From an uncultured Christensenella sp. (GTDB lineage Bacteria; Bacillota; Clostridia; Christensenellales; CAG-917): 64,000 nucleotides of DNA. The first letter of the stretch is position 1. Every line of letters starts with the position of its first letter. The position numbers and the translations under genes are program-made. The stretch covers positions 1-64,000 of the forward strand of contig CAJTYG010000004.1 of the NCBI GenBank assembly GCA_910584155.1, in the 5' to 3' direction. The notes below the pieces were generated by a model, which was not told where the DNA came from, made no database searches, and saw nothing but the letters and a program-made list of their open reading frames with translations. Shown here piece after piece: positions 8,601 to 16,390 of this stretch.

Positions 8601-10059
8601 CACAAAGGCGAGCATATTCCTTTCGGGCGAATCGAGTGCGTCGACGGGCACAAACTTCTTCTTCATTGAGGAAAACAACACCAACGGCAAGTGGACAAAG
8701 TACACCTTCTTCATCGAGGTGGGCAACGCAAGCGTATCCGTCAAGCTCAACCTGTGGCTCGGACGCAGCGTGGACTTTGTTGCCGACAGCGAGGTGGAAA
8801 ACTTCAACCAGCTTACTGAGGACGAAAAGAAGTCCGCTAAAGAGGAGCTTGCAAAGTCCTCGGGCGTAGTGTTCTTCGACAATGTGGTCTACAAAGAGAT
8901 CGAAGAAAACGTATACAGCGAAGCAACGGCGGGCGACGCAAACAAGAAGATATCCTTCCTCACCGACAGCTTTGATACGCTTTCGACAACGATAGAGTCC
9001 AGAAGCAAGCTTTCCACCCCCAACGGTTGGACGGGCGCAGCAGGCACCAATCAATCCTCATCGAACTCAAAGGTCGGCGTCGTGTATGCAGACGACAGCT
9101 ACTATGATACGGAAGCGGTCGACCAAGTGCTCTATTCCAGACTTCTCGGCTTAGAGTACAAGCTTGACGACATCACCGTCACCGACGAGGAGCTTGCAGA
9201 GGCAGGCGCCACCGACGACAACCGTGACGAGCTCATCGAGCAGATAAAGGAAAGAAAGCTCAAGGAGCAAAAGCAAAACAACTGGATCCCCGTCAACGAG
9301 CTTGTTGCGCACAGCGGCAACAGAATGCTTGTCATCAACAACACCGCAAACAGCGCGTACACCTACACAAGCTCATCAAATACGCTCAAGGCAAGCAGCT
9401 TCTATGAGATAAGCGTATGGGTGCGCACCTACGGTCTTGACGGCAGAGAGGGCGACGAAACCATCGGCGCCACTGTAGAGCTTTATCTCGGCTCCGCAAA
9501 CGAGAGCGACAACCCCCTCATCTTCGAGCAAATCAAAACTCAAAAGACAGAGGACGGTGTGACCACCAACGAGTGGAAAGAGTACAAATTCTACGTTGCA
9601 ACGCAGGGCGACGACGTGACGTCCGTCACAGTCAAGCTTTCGCTCGGTTCCTACGACAGCAAGGACGTTGACGGCGAAAACGTCATCAGCGGTCTTACAA
9701 AGGGCTATGCCCTCTTTGACGACGTGACTATCCGCACTGTAGAAGAAAGCGAATATGAAGCGGCAAGCGAAAGCGAAACCGTCAAAAAGCGCACGGTCGC
9801 AGAGGAAACCCCCGGCGATCCCAAAGATCCCGAAAAGCCCGGCACCGAAACGCCAAGCACCAAGTTCAATCTTGACTATCTGTGGTGGATGATCCCCACG
9901 ATTGTGATAGGTCTTGTCATCATAGTTGTTGTGATAGTGTTTGTGGTGCGCAAGCTCCGCAAGCCGGGCGCAAAGAAAGCCGCCAAGGTTGAAAAAGCGC
10001 CTCAAAACGTCGAAGTCCTCGACAAGAAGCACAGCAGATACGACGACAACAAAGAATAA
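5659..10059 (+). CDS. Giant surface lipoprotein with five carbohydrate-binding-like modules and C-terminal membrane segment
   Basis: This is a 1466-residue exported protein. Residues 1-27 form a lipoprotein signal ending at the lipobox LVAC (Cys27). Five related modules follow, each running from a (F/Y)Y.(L/I)SV strand, through a W..Y.F/V segment and an L.LG strand, to G.(A/V)FFD(N/D)V. They sit at about residues 167-255, 416-547, 706-801, 968-1078 and 1248-1360 and look like jelly-roll carbohydrate-binding domains. Residues about 1408-1431 (IPTIVIGLVIIVVVIVFVV) are a membrane span followed by a basic cytoplasmic tail. Composition is rich in Asn, Asp, Ser, Thr and Gly. No catalytic domain is visible, so it is probably a glycan-binding or scaffold protein. 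The start is supported only by a weak AGG upstream. It is monocistronic, ended by the terminator at 10145. Confidence 0.8.
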   Translation: MNKKKIAVLALLMIVVVALTSCMLVACNPDNSSDPAETKPIEATKGLLINNSDFKVIDTSVTTYPRSVTSWTGAKMYSSGTFRDDVTAGVISLDNALYNANKSKWNDNDNVIYNKLTAGGRFGDGDDIKNTLMIYMPEESTNADGNKINGPTAYGYTSTSFSLDKGSYYKLSVDVLTHNIGGENEGERGARIYVSSNTYAEFSGIDTNGEWKTYTVFVETSPAASTSLTLLLGLGKYNSYYTKGLTSGYAFFDNVKLEKLATDDDKSPEDQFNDAKNLEKVAANNVATATLKVPNGRFDFGSSTLSSSGTPNNWSLVTGNSGKEDPAPTSLGYNAVIDLAKFDTEYSKYSSTFNVRDSLDGGNQEYVPATRLQDIVSGIKSFEGRVGTNAFMLSQQLMTAQGIRSSRTITIEKNKIYALSVDLYTYGIHGAGVSLILTGSDGKDIIIKGISSQKENGYYYIGSNRITPETGITSGSRDGNSTDGWRTYTFYIQGNQFKDFSYNMTIWLGTDGTNDNHSAKYHSFTSGADATTYDANGTFSNGWVFIDELTLTERTSLPLEDDTIVKGENQTLDCEGVANDVRRGLIVDLTSTNLFGEGDDYILSSAKATNAPTLKSDGVDIAVVGGGSPAGWTSSFDPSKASNPIISGAITEGIVNLSSEDVYNGPVNTYPGLPYDIINKNAYMMHSSTESYYEVETEPFTVGANRFYRISVWIKTVDVSSSSGAYVYLVDKSGDDDAVLTSFTKINTKDLDEYLNDWCELTIVVRGAADKSTEVALKFTLGTGNRWAYSTLTHGALFVTNMNRSEITYANFSDTTSGTYVKSVDLSESFNYTFTNGNFDDYDLDDENLEENKPLSLQTVPGKPDDFTISDNTVNVSTDKDENALFAGVIALEPDDSELDFKSTLQATTVTGINESVFNNFYGNDGTYGKDYIDSLAGPNVLAIGSRDANKKYAIGYSSTSVTLSANKFYQLSVYAKTVGDTKASIFLSGESSASTGTNFFFIEENNTNGKWTKYTFFIEVGNASVSVKLNLWLGRSVDFVADSEVENFNQLTEDEKKSAKEELAKSSGVVFFDNVVYKEIEENVYSEATAGDANKKISFLTDSFDTLSTTIESRSKLSTPNGWTGAAGTNQSSSNSKVGVVYADDSYYDTEAVDQVLYSRLLGLEYKLDDITVTDEELAEAGATDDNRDELIEQIKERKLKEQKQNNWIPVNELVAHSGNRMLVINNTANSAYTYTSSSNTLKASSFYEISVWVRTYGLDGREGDETIGATVELYLGSANESDNPLIFEQIKTQKTEDGVTTNEWKEYKFYVATQGDDVTSVTVKLSLGSYDSKDVDGENVISGLTKGYALFDDVTIRTVEESEYEAASESETVKKRTVAEETPGDPKDPEKPGTETPSTKFNLDYLWWMIPTIVIGLVIIVVVIVFVVRKLRKPGAKKAAKVEKAPQNVEVLDKKHSRYDDNKE

Positions 10060-10144
10060 TTATTTGTTGTTAAAAGAATGATTGTTTATAATATAAAAGG
10101 ATAATTCCTTGATATTCTAACAAAATCTATATCATTCAAGCACT

Positions 10145-10174
10145 AAAAAGTCACTCGCAGGAGTGACTTTTTTA
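10145..10174 (+). terminator. Rho-independent terminator of the large lipoprotein gene
   Basis: The stem AAAAAGTCACTC / GAGTGACTTTTT closes on the loop GCAG and runs into a T-tract. Confidence 0.9.
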
Positions 10175-10250
10175 TTGCTTATTGCGCCGAGTGTTACACC
10201 TCGCTTATCCATATTATGGCTCCCCTCAACATTTAAAATAACCACCACAT

Positions 10251-10310
10251 TATGGCTCCCCTTAGTAAGGGGAGCTCCGCAAAGCGTAAGCGGAGCGGTG
10301 AGGGGATTGT
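10251..10310. repeat. Palindromic dispersed repeat, copy 1
   Basis: tatggctccccttag then taaggggagctc (a perfect hairpin CTCCCCTTAGTAAGGGGAG), a second small hairpin (CTCCGC...GCGGAG), then ggtgaggggattgt. The same frame is repeated at 10635-10704 with a different middle, and a fragment (attatggctcccctc) is at 10214-10227. Two nested palindromes with a variable centre suggest a MITE- or REP-like element. Confidence 0.75.
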
Positions 10311-10546
10311 ACACCAAACAAGCTAAAACAAGCGAATGTAAATTGAGCGAGATACCGACAGCTTTTACGAGAAAGTGTGTAGCGCAGTTTTAGCTTGTGC
10401 GGTAACAGCGAGAAAATCAAGTCAGGGCTACCGATTGCTTGCAAAAATGTTTGATGATTCATCATCGGTCATTAGTAACACCTTTTTCTAAAAATAAAAT
10501 CAAAAAACGCAAGCAATCTCAAGCCAAAGACGCCGATTTTCTCGCA

Positions 10547-10609
10547 CGTCATTGCGAGGCTATGCCGAAGCAATCCAGAACGTCCGTCATTACGAGGGAC
10601 GAAGCAATA
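10547..10609. repeat. Dispersed 'cgtcattgcgagg' repeat, copy 2 with a diverged third copy
   Basis: 10547-10583 matches 108-145 almost exactly (one T missing in the run gctat[t]gccg). It is followed immediately by ccgtcattacgagggac and gaagcaata at 10584-10609, a diverged copy of the same element. Confidence 0.75.
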
Positions 10610-10634
10610 ACAAACGAAATTATGCATTCCCTAG

Positions 10635-10704
10635 TATGGCTCCCCTTAGTAAGGGGAGCTCTGCCGAATTCACACCTCGTGTGATGAGGCGGTGAGGGGA
10701 TTGT
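10635..10704. repeat. Palindromic dispersed repeat, copy 2
   Basis: The outer parts tatggctccccttag / taaggggagctc and ggtgaggggattgt are identical to those of the copy at 10251-10310. The centre differs and forms its own palindrome (cacctcgtgtgatgagg). Confidence 0.75.
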
Positions 10705-11072
10705 CTTCCCTTCTTCGCAGTGTCCGTCATATATTTTAATAATATTACCCACCCCTTCCCTTCGGGCTTTCCCCTCCCGCAAGAATAGAGATGCGTGCGG
10801 TAGCTCGCTCTTTCTCTACATATATTTTTCGTTGCTTGTGGGCAGGGGAAATCGGCACTCGTGAACGGTTGCCGTCCTCTTATTATGCCACTCGCTCGCA
10901 AGCAAAAAACAACACTGCTTGCTCGCTTGTACTATTCGTCGCACTTCGGCACTCACTTTGGCGCTCGCCCTGCGAGCGCTTGTTCTAAGCTTCGCAACAG
11001 CTTATAAATAATAACAAAACAAAATTCTCTCTTATCATTTCTATCGCAAGCCCCTTTCGCATAATCTATAAA

Positions 11073-12632
11073 ATGAATAAAACCGCCAAATCGTTTGGAA
11101 TAGTCACAGGCTTTGCCATATTCACCCGAGCAATATCCTTCATCTTTAAAATATGGATGTCACGTGCGCTCGGCGCCGAGGTCGTAGGGCTTTATCAAAT
11201 TGCACTCAGCGTGATGATGCTGCTCTTCACGCTCACCGCAGGAGCGCCCACCGTGCTTTCCCGCAAGGTAGCCGAGGCGTCCGCCGTAGGCAACACGAAA
11301 CGTCAAAACTCGCTCACGACCGCCTCTCTGCTTATGGGGCTTGTGATATCTATGGTGATAATGGGGCTTGCGTATGTCCTGCACCCAAAGCTCGGATTTT
11401 TGTTTTCGGACGAGCGGTGTATGCCCATATTCCTCATAATGCTGCCCACGCTTGTCACCTCAACGCTGTACGCCTCATTCAGAAGTTGGTTTTGGGGGCG
11501 CAAAAACTTTCTCGCCTTTTCTTCGACCGAGCTGCTTGACGAAATAGTAAAAATCATTCTTTCCATAGTATTTGCAGGCGGACTTGTGACGTTTATCAGC
11601 GGAGCGCAGGGCATTGCGCTTGCTATGACCATCTCGGACGCCCTGTGCGTGCTCGTGCTTGCAATTATGTATTTCATTGCGGGCGGCAGGCTCACAAAGC
11701 CGCAGGGCTTCAAGGAGCTCATCTCACGCACGGTGCCGCTGTCGGCAACACGCATAATAACTTCGCTTGCTACCTCGCTTACCGCAGTAGTTATCCCGCA
11801 AATGCTCGTAAAAAGCGGCTTGAGCGTATCCGCCGCAACGGCAGAATACGGCAGAGTTGCAGGAATGGCGCTTCCCCTCATAATGGCGCCCGTGATGTTT
11901 GTAAGCTCGCTGTCCGTCGTGCTCATTCCCGACGTTGCGGAGCTGCGAGCCAAGGGCGATATGGACGCAGTACGCAAAAAGCTATCGGGCGCAATGACCT
12001 TTGCCCTGCTCATAGCGGCGGTGTTTTTTGTGATATATCTTCCGTTAGGCAGGCAGATAGGCACGCTGTTTTTCGGCGACGACCACGCAGGTGCGCTCGT
12101 ATCCAACTGCTCGTTTATGCTCTTCCCCATCGCCATAGCGCAGGTCACAACGCCAATGCTCAACTCGTTGGGCAAGGAGCGTGTCACGTTTATAGCCACG
12201 CTGACAGGCGCACTTGCGACGCTGCCCTGCATCTTCCTTTTGCCCTCCGTGACGGGCGTATATTCTATGGCGATAGCCTCGTCGGTCTGCTTTATTTTGA
12301 TAAGCGTGATAAACCTCATTGCGCTAAAAAAGGAAGTGGGCACCTTTGTAGACGGCAAAAAGTTTGCAAAGACCATAGGCTTCAGCGTACCTCTTGCGGT
12401 TTTGGGGATGCTTTCGACACGTCTGCTCGCTTCAGTCACAGGCAACCTTGTGACGTCCATAGTAATGATAATATTCCTTGTATTCTTTCTCTTTATATTC
12501 ATCACCGCATTTGATATCGCCGATGTCACAGGCTACGTGCGTCTGCTTTTGCCAACGCACACGCTGTCACGCCGCCCACGCACAAAACAAAAAAAGCAAC
12601 GCAAAAAGCGCCGCAGCAAAAATAAAGAATAG
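11073..12632 (+). CDS. SpoVB-type MOP-superfamily flippase
   Basis: A 519-residue polytopic membrane protein of the multidrug/oligosaccharidyl-lipid/polysaccharide (MOP) superfamily, closest in pattern to stage V sporulation protein B. These proteins flip lipid-linked glycans, and SpoVB is needed for spore cortex in Bacillus. Features include the opening FGIVTGFAIFTRAISFIFKI, SRALGAEVVGLYQIALS in the first helix pair, and about 14 hydrophobic segments, ending in a strongly basic tail (KQKKQRKKRRSKNKE). The ATG at 11073 has no clear ribosome-binding site. It lies 39 bp upstream of the yetF-type gene on the same strand. Other MOP flippases of similar length cannot be excluded. Confidence 0.82.
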   Translation: MNKTAKSFGIVTGFAIFTRAISFIFKIWMSRALGAEVVGLYQIALSVMMLLFTLTAGAPTVLSRKVAEASAVGNTKRQNSLTTASLLMGLVISMVIMGLAYVLHPKLGFLFSDERCMPIFLIMLPTLVTSTLYASFRSWFWGRKNFLAFSSTELLDEIVKIILSIVFAGGLVTFISGAQGIALAMTISDALCVLVLAIMYFIAGGRLTKPQGFKELISRTVPLSATRIITSLATSLTAVVIPQMLVKSGLSVSAATAEYGRVAGMALPLIMAPVMFVSSLSVVLIPDVAELRAKGDMDAVRKKLSGAMTFALLIAAVFFVIYLPLGRQIGTLFFGDDHAGALVSNCSFMLFPIAIAQVTTPMLNSLGKERVTFIATLTGALATLPCIFLLPSVTGVYSMAIASSVCFILISVINLIALKKEVGTFVDGKKFAKTIGFSVPLAVLGMLSTRLLASVTGNLVTSIVMIIFLVFFLFIFITAFDIADVTGYVRLLLPTHTLSRRPRTKQKKQRKKRRSKNKE

Positions 12633-12671
12633 CCGTTGCATAAAAACATTCGACAACAGCACAATATCAGT

Positions 12672-13514
12672 ATGCTTAATTTGTTTATAAGATGTCTGAT
12701 ATTGTACTTCTTTCTGCTGCTTGCGATGCGCCTTATGGGCAAGCGCCAGCTCGGTGAGCTTCAGCCGTTTGAGCTTGCCATAACTCTTGTCGCAAGCGAG
12801 CTCGTATGTATCCCTATGGGCGACGCAACAATCCCCATAATCTACGGCATAATTCCCGTATTTTCGCTTTTTCTCATACACATCATCATCACAAAGCTTG
12901 CTACAAAAAGCGTACGCTTCCGCAAATTTCTCAACGGCAAGCCCGTCATCATCATCGAAAAGGGCAACATACTGCCAAACGTGATGAAGGAGCTCAATAT
13001 GAATATCGACGACATTATGGAGGCTTTGCGAGGCACGGGCTATTTCAATCCGTCCGAGGTCGAGTACGCCATACTCGAAACCAACGGCAGTCTGACCGTG
13101 CTTCCCAAATCTCAAAGCAAGCCGCTCTCTCCCGAGGATATCGGCATCACGCTACCGCCTGCCTCCATTCCCGTCACTGTGATAATGGAGGGCGAATTCA
13201 TCGGCGAAAACCTGTCCGTACTCGGCGGTATCACAAAGGAAAGATTGCTCACCTTTCTCGACAGAATGGAGCTAAAGCAGCAGGACGTGCTTGTGCTGCT
13301 CGTATCGGGCACGGACGTCTACGTACAGCCCTACAGCGGCAACTTCATCACCGCCACTCTTGACAGCGAAAGCTCTGCCGATCCGTCCATATCCGTCACG
13401 CAGGAACAGAAGCCCCAAAAGAACGACGCAAGCGTCATAGCCCCCGACAGCAGCGGTGACGAGCCGCCCTGCGACGGTCTTAAAAGCGGACAAAGCGACG
13501 AGGTGGACGAATGA
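12672..13514 (+). CDS. YetF/DUF421-family membrane protein
   Basis: This is a DUF421 (YetF/YdfS/YkjA-type) protein: three N-terminal transmembrane helices containing the hallmark AMRLMGKRQLGELQPFELAI, then a soluble YetF domain including the stretch GKPVIIIEKGNILPNVMKEL. Bacillus paralogues are spore-membrane proteins tied to germination. The frame is open back to a TTG at 12636, but family members begin at MLNLFIRC, so ATG 12672 is used. The last 60 residues are a low-complexity acidic tail not typical of the family. It overlaps the next gene by 4 bp (ATGA), so the two are translationally coupled. Confidence 0.86.
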   Translation: MLNLFIRCLILYFFLLLAMRLMGKRQLGELQPFELAITLVASELVCIPMGDATIPIIYGIIPVFSLFLIHIIITKLATKSVRFRKFLNGKPVIIIEKGNILPNVMKELNMNIDDIMEALRGTGYFNPSEVEYAILETNGSLTVLPKSQSKPLSPEDIGITLPPASIPVTVIMEGEFIGENLSVLGGITKERLLTFLDRMELKQQDVLVLLVSGTDVYVQPYSGNFITATLDSESSADPSISVTQEQKPQKNDASVIAPDSSGDEPPCDGLKSGQSDEVDE

Positions 13515-13888
13515 AAAAGGTCATACTTGCTCTCATCATACTTGCCATAATAGTCACGGCGGGCATACTTGAAAACGTATATATAGACAAAATCTTCGAC
13601 GGACTTGACAGCCGTCTCAGCAATCTTGAAAAGCTCATCATCTCACAGGACGACGGCGCAATGGCGGCGATAGAGGACACCGTAAATTGGTGGGAGGGGC
13701 ACCGCAAATATGCCGAGCTATTCGTATATTCCCCCGACATTCGGGCGTTTTCCGTAGCTCTGGGCGAAACGCAAGGCTCGCTCGAGTGCGACGATTTTGA
13801 CAATGCGCTGTCAAAGGTGAGGTCGCTTCAGATAATGTCGCACAACATACACGACATTCTCGACTTCAACCTTGCGGATATCATCTGA
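13511..13888 (+). CDS. DUF4363-family protein
   Basis: 125 residues with one N-terminal transmembrane helix (VILALIILAIIVTAGILE), then a helical extracytoplasmic domain containing TVNWWEGHRKYAELF, the DUF4363 pattern. DUF4363 genes usually follow DUF421 genes in Clostridia, and the 4-bp overlap here confirms the pairing. The function is unknown; a partner role to the YetF protein in the spore or cell membrane is inferred. Confidence 0.85.
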   Translation: MKKVILALIILAIIVTAGILENVYIDKIFDGLDSRLSNLEKLIISQDDGAMAAIEDTVNWWEGHRKYAELFVYSPDIRAFSVALGETQGSLECDDFDNALSKVRSLQIMSHNIHDILDFNLADII

Positions 13889-13947
13889 CATAAAAAAATA
13901 TGCACGGCTTAGCATATGAGAACACTCGTATTCCAAGCTGTGCATAT
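13889..13947 (-). terminator. Terminator for murC (possibly bidirectional)
   Basis: The arms ATATGCACGGCTT (13898-13910) and AAGCTGTGCATAT (13935-13947) pair over 13 bp with one G-T wobble. On the minus strand the stem is followed by seven T residues. It lies between the convergent DUF4363 and murC genes. Confidence 0.65.
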
Positions 13948-14111
13948 CAAAATATCTGCACTTGTACATATCAATATTATCATATTCAGGCTTGCGCATA
14001 TGTTCAGAATTCACTTTATTTCAACGCATATTCCGACATATTTTGCATACACGGTTTTCGACAAATTTTGCACAAACGGTATTTAATCGTTTATTTTTAT
14101 GCCGTTAAACC

Positions 14112-15449
14112 TCATTTTTGCGGTTTATCGAAATACGCCGCCTTAATATCGTAAATATCGCCTGCGCCCACGAACAGCACCGTATCGTGCGAAGCGGACA
14201 GCCTCTTTGCAAATTCCACCGCAGACGCAGCGTCCTTTGCCACATATGTATTCTGTCTGCCATATCTCTTGACGATAGCTCTTGCCAAAGCGTCCGATTC
14301 AAACTCGGCGTCAAATTTTTCCCGAGCGGCATACGTCGGCATAAATATCAATGCGCCGATGCTGTCGTCCTCGCCGAACACCCTCACAAAGTCCTCGAAG
14401 TACGCCTTTGTGCGTGAGTACGTATGCGGCTGAAACACCACAAGCGTCCTGCCCCGTTTTTTTGCTCTTTTTAGCACGCAGGCTATCTCGGTCGGATGGT
14501 GCGCAAAGTCAAAGTATATGGGCACGCCGTCAAGCTCGCCCGCAAACTCGTATCTGCGTGCAACGCCTGCAAACGACGTCAGCGCACGTATGGAGTCCTT
14601 CACCGACACCCCCAACGCTTTTGCGGTCGCAACGGCAAAGGTCGCATTTTTAAAGTCATAGTCGCCGCCGTCCTTCAGGCGCACGCTTCCGACGTACGCT
14701 CCGTCCAGATACAGCGCACAGGCATTATCGGCCATCTCGGCGCAAAGCGTTTCCCGCACTCCGCCGCACTCGCAGTTTATTTCCCAAAGCGAGCCGCTGT
14801 CCGACTTCAAGGATATTTTATTTGGCGCAGCCGCAAGATATTCGTCAAATGCGAGCTTTATTTCGCCGTAGGTGCTATAGCAATCGGGATGGTCGCATTC
14901 CACGTTTGTGACGACTGCGACGGTGGGCTTCAGGCTCAAAAAGTTGCGCTTGTACTCGCACGCCTCCGCCAAAAAGATATCGCCTCCGTTATTATTGACA
15001 TAATTGCCGAAATCTACACTGCTGCCGCCAATCATAGCGACAAAATTTTTGCGGCACATAAGGAGTATGTGCGCCGTCATCGCCGTAGTGGTAGTCTTGC
15101 CGTGAGTGCCCGCAATTCCGACGACGGTTTTAAAATTTTCGGACACTGCGTGCAAGAATTCCTGCCTTTCGAATACGGCGACCTTATTTTTCAAAGCGGC
15201 GGCAAGCTCGGCGTTATCGGGCTTTATCGCAGACGAATATACAACTGCGTCCACGCCCTCGGTTTTTTTTGGATTTACGCCCTCGTAGATATCAGCCCCA
15301 AGCTCGGCGAGCTTTTTGCAATAGCCGTTAAATTTTGCGTCGCTGCCCGACACCGTTGCGCCCCCGTCGAGGACGTATCTTGCAAGAGCGTTCACGCCTA
15401 CGCCGCCTACGCCTATAAAATGTATTTTTTTACCCTCAAAGCAATTCAT
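14112..15449 (-). CDS. murC: UDP-N-acetylmuramate--L-alanine ligase MurC
   Basis: MurC adds L-alanine to UDP-MurNAc using ATP, the first step of the peptidoglycan stem peptide. The N-terminal UDP-binding Rossmann motif is IHFIGVGGVGVNALARYVL. The ATP-binding P-loop is GIAGTHGKTTTTAM (about residue 110), and the Mur central-domain signatures EACEYKRNFLSL and TNVECDHPD follow. PIYFDFAHHPTEI opens the C-terminal domain. The length of 445 residues is normal. It stands alone and is convergent with the yetF pair; no strong ribosome-binding site is seen at the ATG. Confidence 0.96.
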   Translation of the reverse strand: MNCFEGKKIHFIGVGGVGVNALARYVLDGGATVSGSDAKFNGYCKKLAELGADIYEGVNPKKTEGVDAVVYSSAIKPDNAELAAALKNKVAVFERQEFLHAVSENFKTVVGIAGTHGKTTTTAMTAHILLMCRKNFVAMIGGSSVDFGNYVNNNGGDIFLAEACEYKRNFLSLKPTVAVVTNVECDHPDCYSTYGEIKLAFDEYLAAAPNKISLKSDSGSLWEINCECGGVRETLCAEMADNACALYLDGAYVGSVRLKDGGDYDFKNATFAVATAKALGVSVKDSIRALTSFAGVARRYEFAGELDGVPIYFDFAHHPTEIACVLKRAKKRGRTLVVFQPHTYSRTKAYFEDFVRVFGEDDSIGALIFMPTYAAREKFDAEFESDALARAIVKRYGRQNTYVAKDAASAVEFAKRLSASHDTVLFVGAGDIYDIKAAYFDKPQK

Positions 15450-15659
15450 ACGCCACTATATGAAGCGCCCGCTGATTTTGACATATAAAATGCCGCCGCA
15501 AAGCAAAAATCCGTCGGTCGAAAAAATTTTAAAAATATTTTGTTTTAAAGAAAAAAAATATTTTAATCGTATCCTCACTGTTTAGTAGCTTTTTAAGCAT
15601 AAAAAAGGCAATTTTTATGCAAACTAAGTCTATAAGCGGCAAAGATATCAAATTCGCTC

Positions 15660-15688
15660 TTGAAAAATCAACAAATGTATGCTAATCT
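15660..15688 (+). promoter_or_regulatory. Candidate promoter of spoVG
   Basis: TTGAAA (15660-15665), a 17-nt spacer and TAATCT (15683-15688), with a TGC extension before the -10. The start would be about 20 nt upstream of the ribosome-binding site. spoVG of Bacillus is sigma-H dependent; no clear sigma-H motif was recognised here. Confidence 0.45.
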
Positions 15689-15715
15689 TTATACATAACA
15701 GCTCGGAGGCTAACA

Positions 15716-15988
15716 ATGGTAAACATCACAGATGTAAAAATCCGTATGGTAAATGCGGAAAACAGCAAACTCAAAGCCGTGGCTTCTATAACCATAGACG
15801 AATGTCTTGCGATCCACGACATCAAAATCATCGAGGGCGACAGCGGCGCATTCATCGCAATGCCGTCGAGAAAGACGCCTGCCGGCGAATTTAAGGATAT
15901 AGTTCATCCCATAAACACTCCCACGAGAGAGTTTATCCGTGATGCGATAATTTCCGCTTATAACGAGGCAGTAGCACAGGCAGAATAA
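15716..15988 (+). CDS. spoVG: SpoVG regulatory RNA/DNA-binding protein
   Basis: SpoVG is a small, highly conserved nucleic-acid-binding regulator involved in septation, sporulation and surface-gene expression. The 90-residue protein begins MVNITDVKIRMVNAENSKLK and contains FIAMPSRKTPAGEFKDIVHP, the family core, followed by the C-terminal helix with INTPTREFIRDAI. GGAGG lies 6 nt before the ATG. It is monocistronic, with a hairpin (ACACACCCA...TGGGTGTGT, 16010-16047) just downstream. Confidence 0.96.
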   Translation: MVNITDVKIRMVNAENSKLKAVASITIDECLAIHDIKIIEGDSGAFIAMPSRKTPAGEFKDIVHPINTPTREFIRDAIISAYNEAVAQAE

Positions 15989-16390
15989 ATTTTGCTTGAC
16001 AGACGCTTTACACACCCATTATTCTGCAAAAACAGTTTGGGTGTGTATAAGTGTTGTTAAAAGAGGCAAATTCAGCGCAATTTTGTATATATATCGGCAC
16101 ATATTTATTTAAATGTGTGCTTATTTTTTGCCGTAAATCCCCTCAAAATCATTCTATTTTTGCCGTAAAATCACCCAAAAACAACTTGATTTTTCTGTAA
16201 AGCGCCAAAAATCCATATCAACGCATTAAACTATGCGCATATATTCATTTCACTGTCGGAGCATATCCGCATATGTACATCTATGCTTTCTTGCCGCATA
16301 TGGGCATATGCTCATTTACGCATATATAATAAAAAGCCTCTTCGAGGCTTTTACATCTTTGGGAAGTTTATCAAGTCGGATTGCTAACAC
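15989..16390. other. AT-rich intergenic region with short repeats
   Basis: No gene is seen. A hairpin lies at 16010-16047. Three degenerate copies of a motif like atttttgccgtaaaatcacc are spaced about 33 bp apart (16123, 16155, 16189). A cluster of GCATAT/ATATGC words lies at 16230-16330, followed by the terminator at 16331. A similar GCATAT cluster lies on the other side of murC (13898-14055). Confidence 0.55.
16331..16352 (-). terminator. Rho-independent terminator for the AMP-ligase gene
   Basis: AAAAGCCTC / GAGGCTTTT with loop TTC. On the minus strand the stem is followed by a T-rich run; it sits 40 bp beyond the stop of the ligase gene. Confidence 0.85.

Larger units (their letters stand above)
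10060..11072. other. Gene-free kilobase with terminator and dispersed repeats
   Basis: About 1 kb without a credible gene. It holds the terminator of the preceding gene (10145-10174), two copies of a palindromic 'ctccccttagtaaggggag' element, a dispersed 'cgtcattgcgagg' repeat (10547-10609), and otherwise unremarkable sequence up to the start at 11073. The short open frames here are made of repeat sequence and lack ribosome-binding sites. Confidence 0.7.

Noticed and set aside
8224..9054. Minus-strand frame of 276 codons inside the large lipoprotein gene
   Set aside because: Antisense to a gene with clear signal, repeats and anchor; no family pattern of its own.
11303..12529. Minus-strand frame of 408 codons opposite the SpoVB-like gene
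   Set aside because: Antisense shadow of a membrane protein, Ser/Thr/Met-rich with no motifs.
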